NCBI GenBank assembly: GCA_963281155.1
Contig: CAUJLY010000002.1
Coordinates: forward strand, 5,704,001 to 5,768,000
From: Rhabditophanes sp. KR3021
Lineage: Eukaryota; Nematoda; Chromadorea; Rhabditida; Alloionematidae
Direction: 5' to 3'
DNA: 64,000 bases
The translations under genes and the position numbers were made by a program. Positions 30,684-42,941 of the stretch are shown in pieces; position 1 is the first letter of the stretch; each line of letters starts with the position of its first letter. Below the pieces are notes generated by a model, which had not been told where the DNA came from, did no database searches, and saw only the letters and a list, made by a program, of their open reading frames with translations.

Positions 30684-32538
30684 TTATTCTTCTTCAGCAA
30701 TTGAAAGGTTGGTTCGTGTAATTTCCGGAATCGTTTCGTTTAATAATCGTACAATTTTGTCGTTGGGAGAAGGTTTAGTCGCGGGGGTGGTTTGAGTTTC
30801 GGAAATCGCCTGCAGTTCGTGACGTGAATAGCGAATTGGGTGTGGATTTGTGGAGGAGGAAGGAATGGCGGATGATTTAAAGGAGGAAGAAAGAGAATTG
30901 TTGATTGAATTTGAGGAATTTCCTCCATGGCTTTAAGGTTGGTGTGTGGTGATTATTTGGATCTACTAAATTTGGAACTGACCCAGCCAAGTTTCTCTTT
31001 TCACGGAAGGAACTATAAATTGGGATTAAACCTTACTCTGAATTACTCTAAAATTACCTTCTTTGATTTGATTGATGGAAGCTGTTTCTATTGTTAGCTA
31101 GCCCATCATTGTTATTACTTCCACCGTTATGATGATTGCCAACACTTAAAGGCATACTCTTTCTTCTCTCTTTTTTGAGTTCTCTTTCTTCGTTAGTAAG
31201 TCTGTTGGTCCGACCTACTCTGTTCAAATACTCGGAGAGTGCCACTTGAGCAGCTTCTAGATATTTAGGATTAGCACAACATAATTTGAGGGTCCCGTCA
31301 CTTCCTGTCTCAATTTTGATTCCCATGTCTTCGTTGTCCTCATCGTCGTAATTGTCACCGCCAAAAGCGTCGTTGAGGGTAGTTGAGTCACGATTGGGAG
31401 AAATGTTCCTTCGGATTGTTTCTTCAATTAACTTCTTCGCAAAGTCAATGGATTCTTGGGTAGTTCCGGTAATTGTAAGAATACGATCTCTAGACTTTGG
31501 GTCAACTTTTTGGAAGGAAACAATTGTTTTGGACAACTCCTCAACAACTGCAATTCTCCTTCCTTTTACACCCATGATCTTTCCAGAATCAGCATTTCTA
31601 ATCACAACTTCCTCTCTAATCTGAGCTGTTTTGTTAGCATTATTTGATTTTTGTCGCATATGAACAATGGGAATGCTCTCTGGGGAATTGTTGGCAAATC
31701 CTTTTTGTTGATTTTGTCCATTTGTAAAAAGCGCAGCCCTAGCATGCCAAGCTCCATTTTCAGCCTCACTTCCATTAATAGTATTGTGAATTTGTTGGAA
31801 GTGGCCTGAAATGGCTTGAGAAGATGCAGGAATAATATAAAATCCTTGCGAAGCTCCTCCGGCCGCTGCAGTCTGGTCACTAGAAACATACATGGGGGTA
31901 TTGGAATTGGTGGGAGCTGAAACAAAATTGAAGGAATTGACAGGCATTGAAGAGTATGGAGGGGCAGACATAGGAGCCCCTACTTTTTCTTTGTTTTCAT
32001 TTGCATTGTGTTGGTTATTGATGTAGTATTGGGTGTAGTTGAGGTTGGGTCTCCATCCCATGGCTTTTAGCTCAACAAGTTCCATGATCTTCAAACGACA
32101 TGGAGTTCCTAATTGGCCGTTGTCTCTACAACAGGCTTGCCTAAGAGAAACAAACACTTTATTCAATTGAATTTTGTGGGTTTGCTCCATATGATTTCCT
32201 TGTATTTTCAGTTGCTGGCAAAGCAGGAAGATATTATTAGCCAGTTGAGCAGTAAATTCACTATTCTTAACAGAATTATTAATATGTTCCATAACAATTA
32301 AAAGCTGGTCCGAAGAAAGAGAAGAGTCAGAGGAGTTCAGATTAAAAGATCCACTCAATCTACTTCCTGGATAATTTGCACCAGAAAAGTTCCCATGACC
32401 ATTATAAATCAAATTCGATGTTCCATTATTTGAAAGATGAATTTGAGTTGAAGAGGGCCCAAATTTGATGGCATTACGATCGTTCGTTTGGTTATTATGA
32501 GAAGAAGAAGAATCAGTATTTGGATAGTGGTGCTTCAT
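30684..32538 (-). CDS. mxt: Mextli-like eIF4E-binding KH-domain protein
   Basis: Exons 32538-31058 and 30930-30684 (127-nt phase-2 intron) give 575 aa. Order: Ser/Asn-rich N-terminus; a helical MIF4G-like region (about 80-190: DQLLIVMEHINNSVKNSEF, LNKVFVSLRQACCRD, RLKIMELVELKAMGW); a disordered middle; a KH domain (about 305-375: NADSGKIMGVKGRRIAVVEE, ending FAKKLIEETIRRN); and a low-complexity tail. The second exon adds HPIRYSRHELQAI, close to the eIF4E-binding Y-x4-L-phi motif but with Gln at the phi position. In flies Mextli binds eIF4E and eIF3 and promotes translation, notably in the germline. Without the splice the motif would be missed. Confidence 0.78.
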
Positions 32539-35500
32539 TTTCTTAAAAAGGATTGCCTTTTAAATTAATAGTATATCTTTGTCGCAGGTTGTGGAGATTA
32601 AGATTCGGCGATACAGCTCAAAAAAGATAAAGACGTTTCGATTTCGTTTTGTTTAAAATAGTTTTTGATTCTCGAAAAATGTATGTCTTATTTAAACACA
32701 AATTTAACGTTGCCAAAAGTAACAGAAAATATAGATTCACTTGCCAAAAACAAATATTCAAAAGACACACTTTCCGGGGAATCAATGTAAACAAAAATAA
32801 TATATATCCAAAAACCAAATATTTATATTTTTGCCAGGTCGTCAAACAGATAAAGGTGACGATGGTGAGCTGTGGTTGGTAGCTAATTCTTTCTTTTACC
32901 TCAAGAAATGTTTATATTTTGATTTAATTGGTTCCAAGAGATTGATCAACAATCGCCTTAGGTGAATATGGAGAGGAAAATGGGTGTCTAAGCAAAAGTT
33001 ATGACGTCGTAAAGTTCAGGTAACAATAGGTAGGAATAATGTAAAATAAGTAAAAGTTAGATACTACAAGTCTAATATATTTTTAGCTATATATTAAAAT
33101 ATTAGGTTGAAAGTTAGGGTTTTGATGAATGATGGCATAAGCAATATAGAGAGATGTCGGTATGAGGTGATAGCCGTTTAAAATTAACGTTTAAAAGAAA
33201 TGTAGTTGTGTCGTAGGCTGCTGCAGGCGAATAATAATTTTTCGTTCAGTTGAATCTGAAATTTAAAACTTATTATATGAGAAACGATTGTATCAAATTT
33301 GACTTGAAGACGGCGTATTAGGACAACGGTTCATATTTACGATAAGACAATACTCCACAATTATAATATGTTTGCAGACAAAGTGACGGCAATTGTCGTT
33401 AATTTGGAATTGATACCTAACTTTTTTCAATCAAATTATTTAATTTATCACACGCCCATAAAGTATTTTCAATCAAAGATCGGCGTGATTCTCTCAAACA
33501 AGACTTATCAACAAAATTTAATAGTTTCATAGAAATTTACTTCTATCAAGCATCAAATATACCGTATAATTCTTTATAGTCGCCATGAAAACCGTCTCCA
33601 AAAAAGCTCCATCTTCTGTCACAAACTTTTCTTTTATGAACCTATTAAAAAGAGTTGGGAGTATAAAGATATCACATATATTTCATTTTGCACCAGGCAA
33701 GATAATAAAACTTTTATGGTTCATTAACATTTATTTGCAAGAGGGCGATTAACTACTACACGACTTAGAAAGCAATTTAATTACAAATAAATATTACATT
33801 CTAATGCAAACAGTTGTAGTTACTAATAGTAAGGTGGAGAAAGAGTTTAAAGTTCAAGTAAGCACAATAAGATAATATTATATTAATTTCAACTGATCTG
33901 CTACGCAACTATCTTATTACTAATTACAAAAAGCTTTACACTAAGTGGCACTAAATATTCCACATACATATTAGTATCCACCACTACTAAGATATTGACT
34001 GGGATATTGATGCAAGAGTGTCTAGTACGTCAAAAATATAAATAATTTATGTGATGAATGAGTAATAATGCAAATCAAAAAGTGATCCTTCATTATTATT
34101 ATCTCATTGCCTTTATTAACAAATATAAATACTGTTTGTGGGTGATTAAAAACAAATTAAACTGTTGTCACTAATTGCTGTTTCTAGCAATTTTGAACAA
34201 ATTTAATTGAAATATAATAGTAAAAAATAATTTTTGATCGAATAATTGTATTTTATGATACAATTTAGATAGTAGACTAATTAAAGCAAAAAATAAATGG
34301 GTTTGAAGATGTCAAAAAAGTGATACCACATAACATTTCATCATCTCTACAAACAAACGGTAACTGATCTCATATGATCCTCACAAATAATGAAAAAGAC
34401 ATGTTATCTCTTTGTCAATAAATAATTAAAGCTAACTTATAAAAGACCACAAAAGTTTTCTTCATTACTCGTTCTCTGAATTGTATACATGTATAATTAG
34501 ATTAGGTAAGATACAAGTTAATTATCATTACTTTTAAAACAGTCAAATAATTATTTTCACAAAAGGTGTAGATTTTAATTACTAAAAAATAGATATTACA
34601 TAATTTAAATAGGTATTGCATAAATTAAATAGATAGTACATAAATTAAATAGATATTACATAAATAAAATACATATTATATGAATAAAATACTTATTATA
34701 TAAATTAATTTGATATTATATAAATTAAATAGATATTACATAAACTTTAAGAACGAAATCACACAATTAAATTCGTACAAATGAGCAATTAGGTAAGGCG
34801 AATATGTGGGTGAATTGATGAAATTTAATTGAATTTTGCTTGGTACTATGAGTAAGTGGGATATATCAATGTCTAAGCTTTTTATAAACTTTAGACAAAA
34901 ATCACATAATTAGATATATGTTAATTAAATTAGGTAAACTTGATATCTTTCTGTACTGTATCATGTCACTTTTAAAACAATTCCAACTACAAAATTATTT
35001 TGACAAGCTTAATCAAGTTTAATCAACAGCTGAAATTAAAAATGAAGAAGATTAGTAGTTAATCAGTGTATAAATATTACATATACTTATGTTTAAGCAT
35101 ATAATCTTTAAGTGTGTTTACGTCCGCGCAGCTTTTATAAAAGCTAATGAAATTAACACATGACGATACCCTAAATATAATGCAATGGAGATGAACACAG
35201 TGTACTTATAAATCTTCAAATTATAATCAAAAATAGGGTTTTCTATAATCTGGTGTTGTATCAGCGAAGAATTAAGGCTAAAATCACGATGATGCAAATT
35301 ATACGTGTTAAATTGCATAAATTTAAATTAAATTAATGTTCAAGCAAATAAACAATATTAATTCGATTCTATTTTTTAGTTTTTCGATAGGGTCAGTAAG
35401 ATGTACACTTAGATAATGTGATATTGGACATATATTTCTGACATCGAAAGTAACGACTAAAAATTGAAAGGTGCGCAAAAGAACAATTAAAATAAATCAT

Positions 35501-37330
35501 TTCATTTGTTTTTTACATTGAATGAGTCAGATCGTTGTCTTCAATAATAACATATTTAATCAATCAGGTAGCTATATTATATTTATATACTTATTGCATT
35601 TATAATACTTAACTGAGAAATGGTACGTCCAAATTGTATAAATCAGAAGTGTACATTGCTTCGACATCACTTTTCGAGTAATAATAGAAACCACTGAAAT
35701 TTGAGGCTTTGACATTATACCGAGATGATTGTGTATAATTCCTAAACCAAGTTTATATACAGCTTAGTACTTGATTAAAATGTGCTATTTTTTACAGAAC
35801 AAGTGGTATCGACATAATTTGTTTGTAAATTTGACTCTAAAAATGAACGTTCCTCATAATTTAGTTTTATGTAAGTATATCTAAATGTTTTGTGTTTAGA
35901 AAAAGTAATTATATATACCAAACAACAAATGGTTCTTCAATTTGCCCAACTAAAAAATGATACATATCACAGTCGCCTTCTACCCAACACATATTTGGAA
36001 GAAAATTAATTAATCTTCGTTAACATAACAAAACCAACAAAATGTCTTCAGATGACATATATGCTACATTATACTATCCATCACCTTTTATTTACTTTAA
36101 AGATGTATATCTTTTCATACAATAATATAATAATGTATTTACAACAACTTGCTGCTCCCCAACCGTCCCGGCTAAGAAGCCTCCCTTTCTAAAGGGGTAG
36201 TAATGATTGAGCATGTTGATGATGATGGTTATATTTATACACCTATACAATACATATTTAGTATCATTGATATCAAAAAATTGACATGTCACTTAATTGA
36301 AATGTGAAGTTAATAGTATATATAATATTGGCAATCTTCTACATGAACAGTGTAATTAGACAATAAAAAAGTCACCCCAGATAGTATAAAAGTAATTTGA
36401 ATCTGATCTAATTATTACACATATAAATGACATGAAGCAAACTGAATTTTGATGCAAAATATAAGGAATCAAATGGCGACAATAATGGGCATCATTTTTT
36501 CAAACACAAAGGGGCAATGAATAATATTGAAATGAAGTTGTTTGAGAGGTGTGGTGGTGCGGTTTGCAATGTATTTTTGATACTTTAAATGATATCAATT
36601 GAAGCAATAAATTTAATTAAGAAAGGTTATAATATGATATTTTTAAAGACATTCATAGAATGATTGTGTCGAATGAGTGGTTGATTTCTTTAGTATGAAC
36701 GGACATATAAATTACCCTTAATGTGCCTTGTTAACTAGATGAAGTAATTCATTTTATGATAAATGGCCTGAGAGATTCGGCCAAAAATGATTTATTGTGA
36801 AGTACATAATTAATGGCGTTTTTAGACGCCAATTTGATATGGTTTGGTGTTAGGTGTGATTAATGAGGTTCACAGCATTTTATTTATTAAAAAGGTTTTT
36901 TGATTTGTTGTTTAGAGAAAGATATCAAAAGCTGCTACAATGTCGCAATACGATTGACTAGAACTGTAGTGTTCAAGGCTAATGTTTCGCATTTCTTGTA
37001 AACTTTTATTCAAATTCAATTTGAGTAGAAGGATAAGTTAATGCTAGAGCAAACGGGCTTCAATTACCATCTTCAATTGGGTTCAATCAATTGATGATCA
37101 TTTACTGAGGCAACATTTTTTGAATAATTATATTAGTATTTTGATTGTATACAAACTACATATCATATTAAGTATAGATTTATTTTTGAAACATAACACA
37201 ATTATCATAATTTATTACTCTTTCAAACAAGGAAGTAATTTAATTTAAAAAACTTGACATGACGGAAGTTAAAATGTAGACAGTTTATACTCCGTGATGA
37301 TATGTGCACTAATTCGAGAAGATTGATGCC
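32539..37330. other. Long AT-rich gene-poor region
   Basis: About 4.8 kb without a supported gene. It contains the tandem repeat at 34590-34745. Short open frames (for example 35118-35318 and 36092-36292, minus) have AT-rich composition and no recognisable domain. A GC-richer patch at about 36150-36200 is unexplained. Confidence 0.6.
34590..34745. repeat. AT-rich minisatellite, about seven units
   Basis: Imperfect tandem units of about 21-23 nt with consensus close to ataaattaaatagatattac, drifting along the array (aggtatt, agatagt, acatatt, acttatt, tgatatt variants). Confidence 0.85.
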
Positions 37331-37339
37331 TTCTTTTGC

Positions 37340-38180
37340 TTACAGAGATCAACCCAAAAGTCTGATTATTTTCAAAGAATGTGTCACTAATCTTCGGGAT
37401 AAGGTTAATTTTCAAACAGACACTCCAATCATATTGAGCCTTTCGCCCGTTGGGATGACTTTATGCAGTAAATGTTTCGTGTGGGGAGATAATTCCAGCT
37501 ATTCGACAGCGTAACCCCCTGAACATTTGATTAATAGAAAAATAATAAATGAAATTAACTTACCAGCCGATTGTTCAAAAATAGTAACATTTCCAGAGTT
37601 TCCCCAAACTTCTCCATATTATCTTTGACCCATTCTAGAACCGATTTCATATCCCATAGCCCATTATTTCCAGGGCAAATCTCGTCATATGTACTCAAGA
37701 ATCCTAAGTAAGCAAGTCGATACTCAATTGTCACGACAACTACTCTTTTTCCAATCAAATGCGTTGAGATTCCAATGCTCCAAAATTAATTTAATAAGCT
37801 AGTCTTAATTCTTTAAAACATGCATCATATTTAATTGAAGAATCGGATACAAAGCCTTCGTTGTGAATGTAAACTCAGATGGAAACCTTCTGAGAATTCT
37901 TGCTTATTCTTGTTGAGAGGAGCAAAAACATTGAGATAAAGACAATCTTCACTGGATTCATTTGTCGTAAACTTCATCCAAAAGAATACATCTTTGAACA
38001 CAGACCGTGGCCCAAACTTGTAACATTTCCAAGGTGTACTCCATTTCTATGCTGGTATCGGTTTCTGCAATGAATTTAATAATTAATTCAATTTTTCTAA
38101 CATAGCTTAAACCTTAAATCTCCTGTCATCGGTGTAGCAAAAGGAATCCCTAAATAAGCATCAACTTCTTTTCCCTTAAA
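37340..38180 (-). pseudogene. Broken carboxylesterase / cholinesterase-family gene
   Basis: On the minus strand, fragments in order match type-B carboxylesterases: VDAYLGIPFATPMTGDLRF (about 38150), a segment with an in-frame TAG after PIPA (about 38060), TTNESSEDCLYLNVFAPLN (the EDCLYLNV signature, about 37940), VVVVTIEYRLAYLGFLSTYD and GNNGLWDMKSVLEWVKDN (37755-37610), then a one-base frameshift before NVTIFEQSAG, and a last piece SPHTKHLLHKVI after another in-frame stop. The nucleophile elbow reads EQSAG, not GESAG. With two stops and a frameshift it cannot make an enzyme as it stands. Exon-intron borders are still partly visible. Confidence 0.82.
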
Positions 38181-38220
38181 CAAATGGTCTAAAAAATGTC
38201 CTATTTTTAGGTTGTTTGTT

Positions 38221-39135
38221 AAATAATAGCAGAAAGTTTTTGGCAATCAAATTAATCTAAAAATCAGTTTTGATTAAAAAGACTGTTGATTCAAAATATG
38301 TTTTGTCTGATGATAAAAGGTTAGCGGCAATAAAAATTGCCTAGTTCTCTTTGATAATCGGACCATTTATTTGTTTATAAGGAAATTAACAAAATGAAGT
38401 GCAACATCATGCACGAAAAGGCAAAAATTGGGTGGATAATCTTAAGAAGATATAAACATTAATCGAATTTTCAATAAGTTCAAAAGACACCGATTAGTTT
38501 TGGTTTCACTACTTGACGATAAAATCAAAATATGCTAATAAATAAACATAGTTAAAATAAGAAATTGAGTCGGGAGGAAATGACTACATAATAAAAGTGC
38601 TGAAAGGCTCGTCGTGTCGAGCATCTTTTTGTCTTCCTTATTGAAATGCCTTATCCTGGCAGCAAATCTCCCTAAACATTCATACATAATATTGTATGTA
38701 TATTTACATTCATATGCAAATAAATAGTTGAATATAAACCATCTTTTCCGCACCAACGTAAATCAATGTACATAGGTGTTAACAAGAGGATAATAACCAG
38801 TCTACTAGTTTAAAGTTTATCACTAATTAAACCAACACAAGTATGCGTATTATTGTAGTCAAATTTAAAATTATGAAATTAGTGTAAAAATGTTTCTATC
38901 TTGTGTTTATAGTTTAAAAAGACGTGATTAGTAATTTGTATATATAAAAACAAAACAATATGTTTTGCTTATTAGATTATTCACAGGATCAGGCCATGCA
39001 TGGTAGTGAATTCGAATCTATTTTTGTGATGTTAGCAAATGGCTTTTTTCTTCATACATAATAACTTTTATTGACAATTACTTGGTGAATAAAGAAATTA
39101 TTTAAATAGCTTTTAGAGCGGATGAATCATTGAAT
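38221..39135. other. Intergenic stretch
   Basis: AT-rich; a small hairpin (gctcgtcgtgtcgagc, about 38607-38622) followed by ttttt is the only structure noticed. An open minus frame at 38535-38756 has no support. Confidence 0.5.
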
Positions 39136-39752
39136 TTAGGCACCTAATTGTTTGTAGAGAATAGGTACGTAATCATCGTACTCAGCTTGGTAGAAGTTCC
39201 CTGCAATTGGTGATTGGAGATTATGTTTCTTGGCAAAATCTTCAGTTCTGAAGCCTCCTCTGTTGTCTCCACTTCTGTTTGTAAGATGTCCGTGTTCTGG
39301 GTCAGAAATTGGGCCCTGTTGTTTGTAGACGAGGTAAACGTAGCGATGGAGACCAGTACCTGGTGGTGGGCCACTGGAAATGAATTCAGAAAGGACATCT
39401 CCCTTGGAAACGTCTTCTCCTGGGATGTTAACAACTAGCCAATGGTGCCATTCACGGTATTCATGAGTCTTGCGGCTGGGAGCGTCCGGGTCTAAAAACA
39501 AAGAATTAGTTTTGATTTAAATAGTTACTTTTAATTTAGTTGCATCAATTTACCTGTCATGATAAGTGTGTAAAGAGACTTTTTGTCAGCATCGAAATGA
39601 ATAGATGGTTGCTTCTGTACTTGAGTAGGAGTCAGGATATTTCCGAGTGAGGCAACTAATCCACCACCAAATGACACTTTGACTACGTTTTCAGGAGCAA
39701 CAGATACAACATCTGGAACGATGTGTTCTTTTTTAAAAGCTTCGGAAGCCAT
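39136..39752 (-). CDS. Phosphatidylethanolamine-binding protein (PEBP / RKIP family)
   Basis: Exons 39752-39554 and 39491-39136 (62-nt phase-1 intron) give 184 aa, the normal family length (human PEBP1 187). Key blocks are the ligand-pocket signature [24 protein letters not shown], the [19 protein letters not shown] motif and [13 protein letters not shown]. Such proteins bind phospholipid headgroups, and animal members modulate Raf/MAPK signalling. The ATG at 39752 is chosen over an open upstream frame because tttatttcag lies 13 nt before it. Upstream sequence with a minus-strand TATAAATA (about 39912-39919) looks like a 5'UTR exon. Confidence 0.95.
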
Positions 39753-39764
39753 TGTTGCAAAAGT

Positions 39765-40295
39765 TCTGAAATAAAGTGAATTAGATGAGTGAAAGATAAC
39801 TGAGAATTGTAGCATACATTGATGTACAGTAAAATAGAAGTAGAAAAGAATAAAACGGCATAAACATATTTTCAAGAGATGAAATGACTGAAGCAAAAAC
39901 AATAGCTACCTATTTATACCTTAACTTTGTTTATATTGATCACAATTTTTAAATAGCGAAACTACATGTTGAACTATGCACTTTATTTATTACCTCGCTT
40001 GTGGATGAAATTTGCAAAAAGAGGTGAAATTGATGAAACCAAACTTTAAAGCCATATTATTTGAACTGGAAAGCGATTTTGCAAAAAATGGAAAACTGTT
40101 TCATAAAGATATTTAGAGTGATCAAACATTAATTAACAAAAAGAACCATCAACACAAAAACATCCTTTTCATTCTTTATCAATTGGATTAATAAAATAAC
40201 AAAACAATCTATCAAAAATATTAAACTACGATCATAGTGTAAAAATATATGTAGCGTCCCCTACTTATTGAACATATGGATATTTGTTTTCCCAT
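39765..40295. other. PEBP 5' region and spacer to prohibitin
   Basis: Includes the probable PEBP 5'UTR exon and intron (39765 to about 39900). The rest is AT-rich with nothing identified. Confidence 0.5.
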
Positions 40296-42051
40296 TTAAC
40301 GTCTTTTGGCGTTGATATCCATGGAAGAGATATAATCTTCTTCGGCAATGTTAAGCATAAGTCCATCAGAAGGAAGGTAAACTTTATTGTTTGAGGCAGC
40401 GACGATACCAGCAATCTTCTGAGCAGCACGGATCTTTCTCAGCTTGAGGAAACCTGAAAATATTTAGACAGATGTTATATTAATCGTTTAAATGCAAATT
40501 TGAAGTAACCATATACAAGAGGTTTCTTTTTAAAACTACATTTTTTGAATTTTCAATATTAGGTGCTTTTTAATTTGCTGTCGTTTTAATGTATTTATTT
40601 ATTACATATTTGTGATTAGTAGAATAAAGTAGACTATTTTTGGTTTTGTTGTTATGTCGGTGGATGCTTTTAATGAACTAAGTGTCTCTTTCCGAGAGAT
40701 ACGAGACATTGATAATTTGAAGCAACGCCAAGCTAAGAAAATAGGTCAACATGTGAGAGATGTCATTAATGCCGAAGAAATTGGCTATAAAATGTCAAGA
40801 CCTGCTGTACGTCAGTTTCAAAAATCGAAGTTTGAATGCAAAAAGTGACATCTAACATTTTCAAAACAAACATGGTTCGAATCTCATACTGAGGTGACTT
40901 TCCGACAGAAAGGAGTTGCGAATGGACAGGATCAAGAACCATTCGACCGAAACTCTCCATCTTAAGCTTCCAGTACTTATTAAAGAAACAGCCAAAAACG
41001 TGGAGTTTATCTTAAAGGAGAAATCCAAGCATCAGATCACAAACTGTGATCACGGTAAATGTAGTATGCCTGACGTTTACCTTCTCAATTCCGTGAATGC
41101 ATGTGCAGTCGCTGACATCTTGATCGAAAAGATGCTTAAACTCAAGATGACTACTGATGAATAATAAGATAATATTTTGATCCCCCCGTTTAAATAGTTT
41201 TGCCTTAATAAATATTTGTATATTACCAGAATTGTTTTTCATTGACTCTCCGAGCTAAATAAGAGGGATAATTAAATGACAAAAACCTTTTCACCTACCA
41301 AGCGAGCAGACTCCATTTCTCCCTCAGCTTGTACAATCTTTTCTTGTTTTGCCTGAATGGCTTTTTCAACGTAGAAAGTTGCTCTTTGAGCTTCCTGAGC
41401 AGCAACTTGTTTAGCTTCAACGGCAGCAGAATATTGGGGTGAGAAAGCTAATTCGGTGATAGCAACATCGTCGAGGATGATGTCGAAATCCAAAGCTCTT
41501 TCAACTAATCCCTTACGAACCATCATTGATACTTGAGAACGTTGAGTAATCAATTGAGAGGCATTGAATTTGGCAACGACTCCCTTAAGGACCTCATTAC
41601 AGATTGAAGGCAAGACACGTTCTTCCCAATTTTGTCCCAAAGTTCTGTACATTTTCTGGAGTTTATTTGGGTCAGGTCTAGACAGAACACGGAGACCGAT
41701 ATTTACCATCTGCAAGTCCTTGGATCCAGTTGGAGATTTAATTTGGTTGGGACGGGCACGGATATCATAAATAACTGGATATTGAAACCATGGAACGCGG
41801 AAGTGAAGACCTTCCTTGACGACTTCATTTCCAAGTCCACCAATTCTATTAAACATAATTGCGCGATGTCCAGCCTCAACTAAATTACATTAAATAAAAG
41901 CAGGATAATTTCAAAACGAACCCGTATAAATAGAATTCATACCAACGTATGCGATTCCTCCAGCAACAGCTAAGGCGACTCCTCCAGCCCCGGCTCCTTT
42001 GCCCATATTGGCAATCTTAGCCATAAATCCAGTAGCCTTTTGTGCAGACAT
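40296..42051 (-). CDS. PHB2: Prohibitin-2
   Basis: Exons 42051-41922, 41879-41295 and 40453-40296 give 290 aa (human 299). An N-terminal membrane anchor ([14 protein letters not shown]) is followed by the band-7/SPFH domain: [54 protein letters not shown]. The C-terminal coiled coil has [16 protein letters not shown], then [14 protein letters not shown]. It forms the inner-membrane ring complex with PHB1. At the last junction (LVG|FLKL) about six residues present in human PHB2 (the EALSKNP region) are absent: either a real shortening or a missed microexon. The last intron (40454-41294) contains a + strand gene. Confidence 0.94.
40654..41164 (+). CDS. Unknown small protein nested in a prohibitin-2 intron, opposite strand
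   Basis: Exons 40654-40844 and 40909-41164 (64-nt intron, phase 2, gtgaca...ttccgacag) give 148 aa. Basic and helical, with a short CDHGKC motif (about residue 107) but no recognised domain. Support for coding: two long frames become continuous through one normal-sized intron, and the composition is protein-like. A polyadenylation-type aataaa follows (about 41209). The second frame alone has an in-frame ATG at 40922, so a shorter product is possible. Confidence 0.65.
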
Positions 42052-42941
42052 TATTGTTTATTGTTTCCTATAAATTGCGAAATAAAATATCTCAAAAGTC
42101 AAGCTAAAAAATGGGTATACATCGATGGGTGTCGAAACGAAGATTGGAAGATCGACGCCTCTACATTTATTTAAAATTGATAAGTACGGTATTGTTTGAT
42201 TTTTTGTTGAAGAAAAGTCAATATTTTGATGTAAGTGAAAGTGTGATTAAATAAATGGTGGATTAAATATATTTGCCTTTATATTAATTAATGGATAATG
42301 TTTCCAATATTTAAAAATACATATTTTTTGTTCAATTATCAGATACCAAGTTTTTGATGATGCCCGTGAAAGATAAATAATAATTTAAGTCATCATAAAA
42401 GAGAATTTGAATCAACATAAAAGAGAATTAAAATCAATGTTCAAGATCAACCCGCAATTGCCCTCAAAATGTTTTTCTTTATGGATGAATATTTAATTGG
42501 ATTTAAAACCAGTAATAGGACGTTGAAAGTGATTCAGGTATCGCCCACATATTCCAACCTTTTTAACAAATGTTTCCATTAACACTTTGTCAAAATGTAC
42601 ATTAAATATTATGGCGATTTCATATGTTCTACTATCACTCTCATGCCAAGTGGAATCTTTAATATCCTATCACAATAATAGTTCAAAATAAATAAACGTT
42701 TGACGAATTACAATATTAATGGATAGAGGGGAATAATCAAAGGGTGATCTTACTACACTATCATATAATATTTGCGTGTTCCAATTTCGACACATCTTCT
42801 TTTCGTTTTGCCTGTGGATGGTTATTGTAAATAGTTCATGATTATATTTCTTTCCTACGTACACTTCCAAAACCTTTTTCCTTTTATTATTATCTATTTG
42901 ATCAATATAAAATGTATTTTAAATTGTTTATTCTTTAGATC
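42052..42941. other. Spacer between divergent PHB2 and PGAP2
   Basis: No gene supported. The sequence just before PHB2 ends in an acceptor (aatttatag, minus strand) and that before PGAP2 in tattctttag. Confidence 0.5.

Noticed and set aside
35118..36292. Minus ORFs at 35118-35318 and 36092-36292
   Set aside because: Short, low-complexity frames in a gene-poor region without similarity or flanking signals.
38607..38622. Stem-loop followed by T run, considered as a Pol III or histone-type terminator
   Set aside because: Short stem, no gene in the right orientation next to it and no family consensus.
40872..40890. Sequence resembling a tRNA B box (ggttcgaatct)
   Set aside because: No A box, acceptor stem or anticodon arm could be folded around it, and it lies in the small intron of the nested gene.
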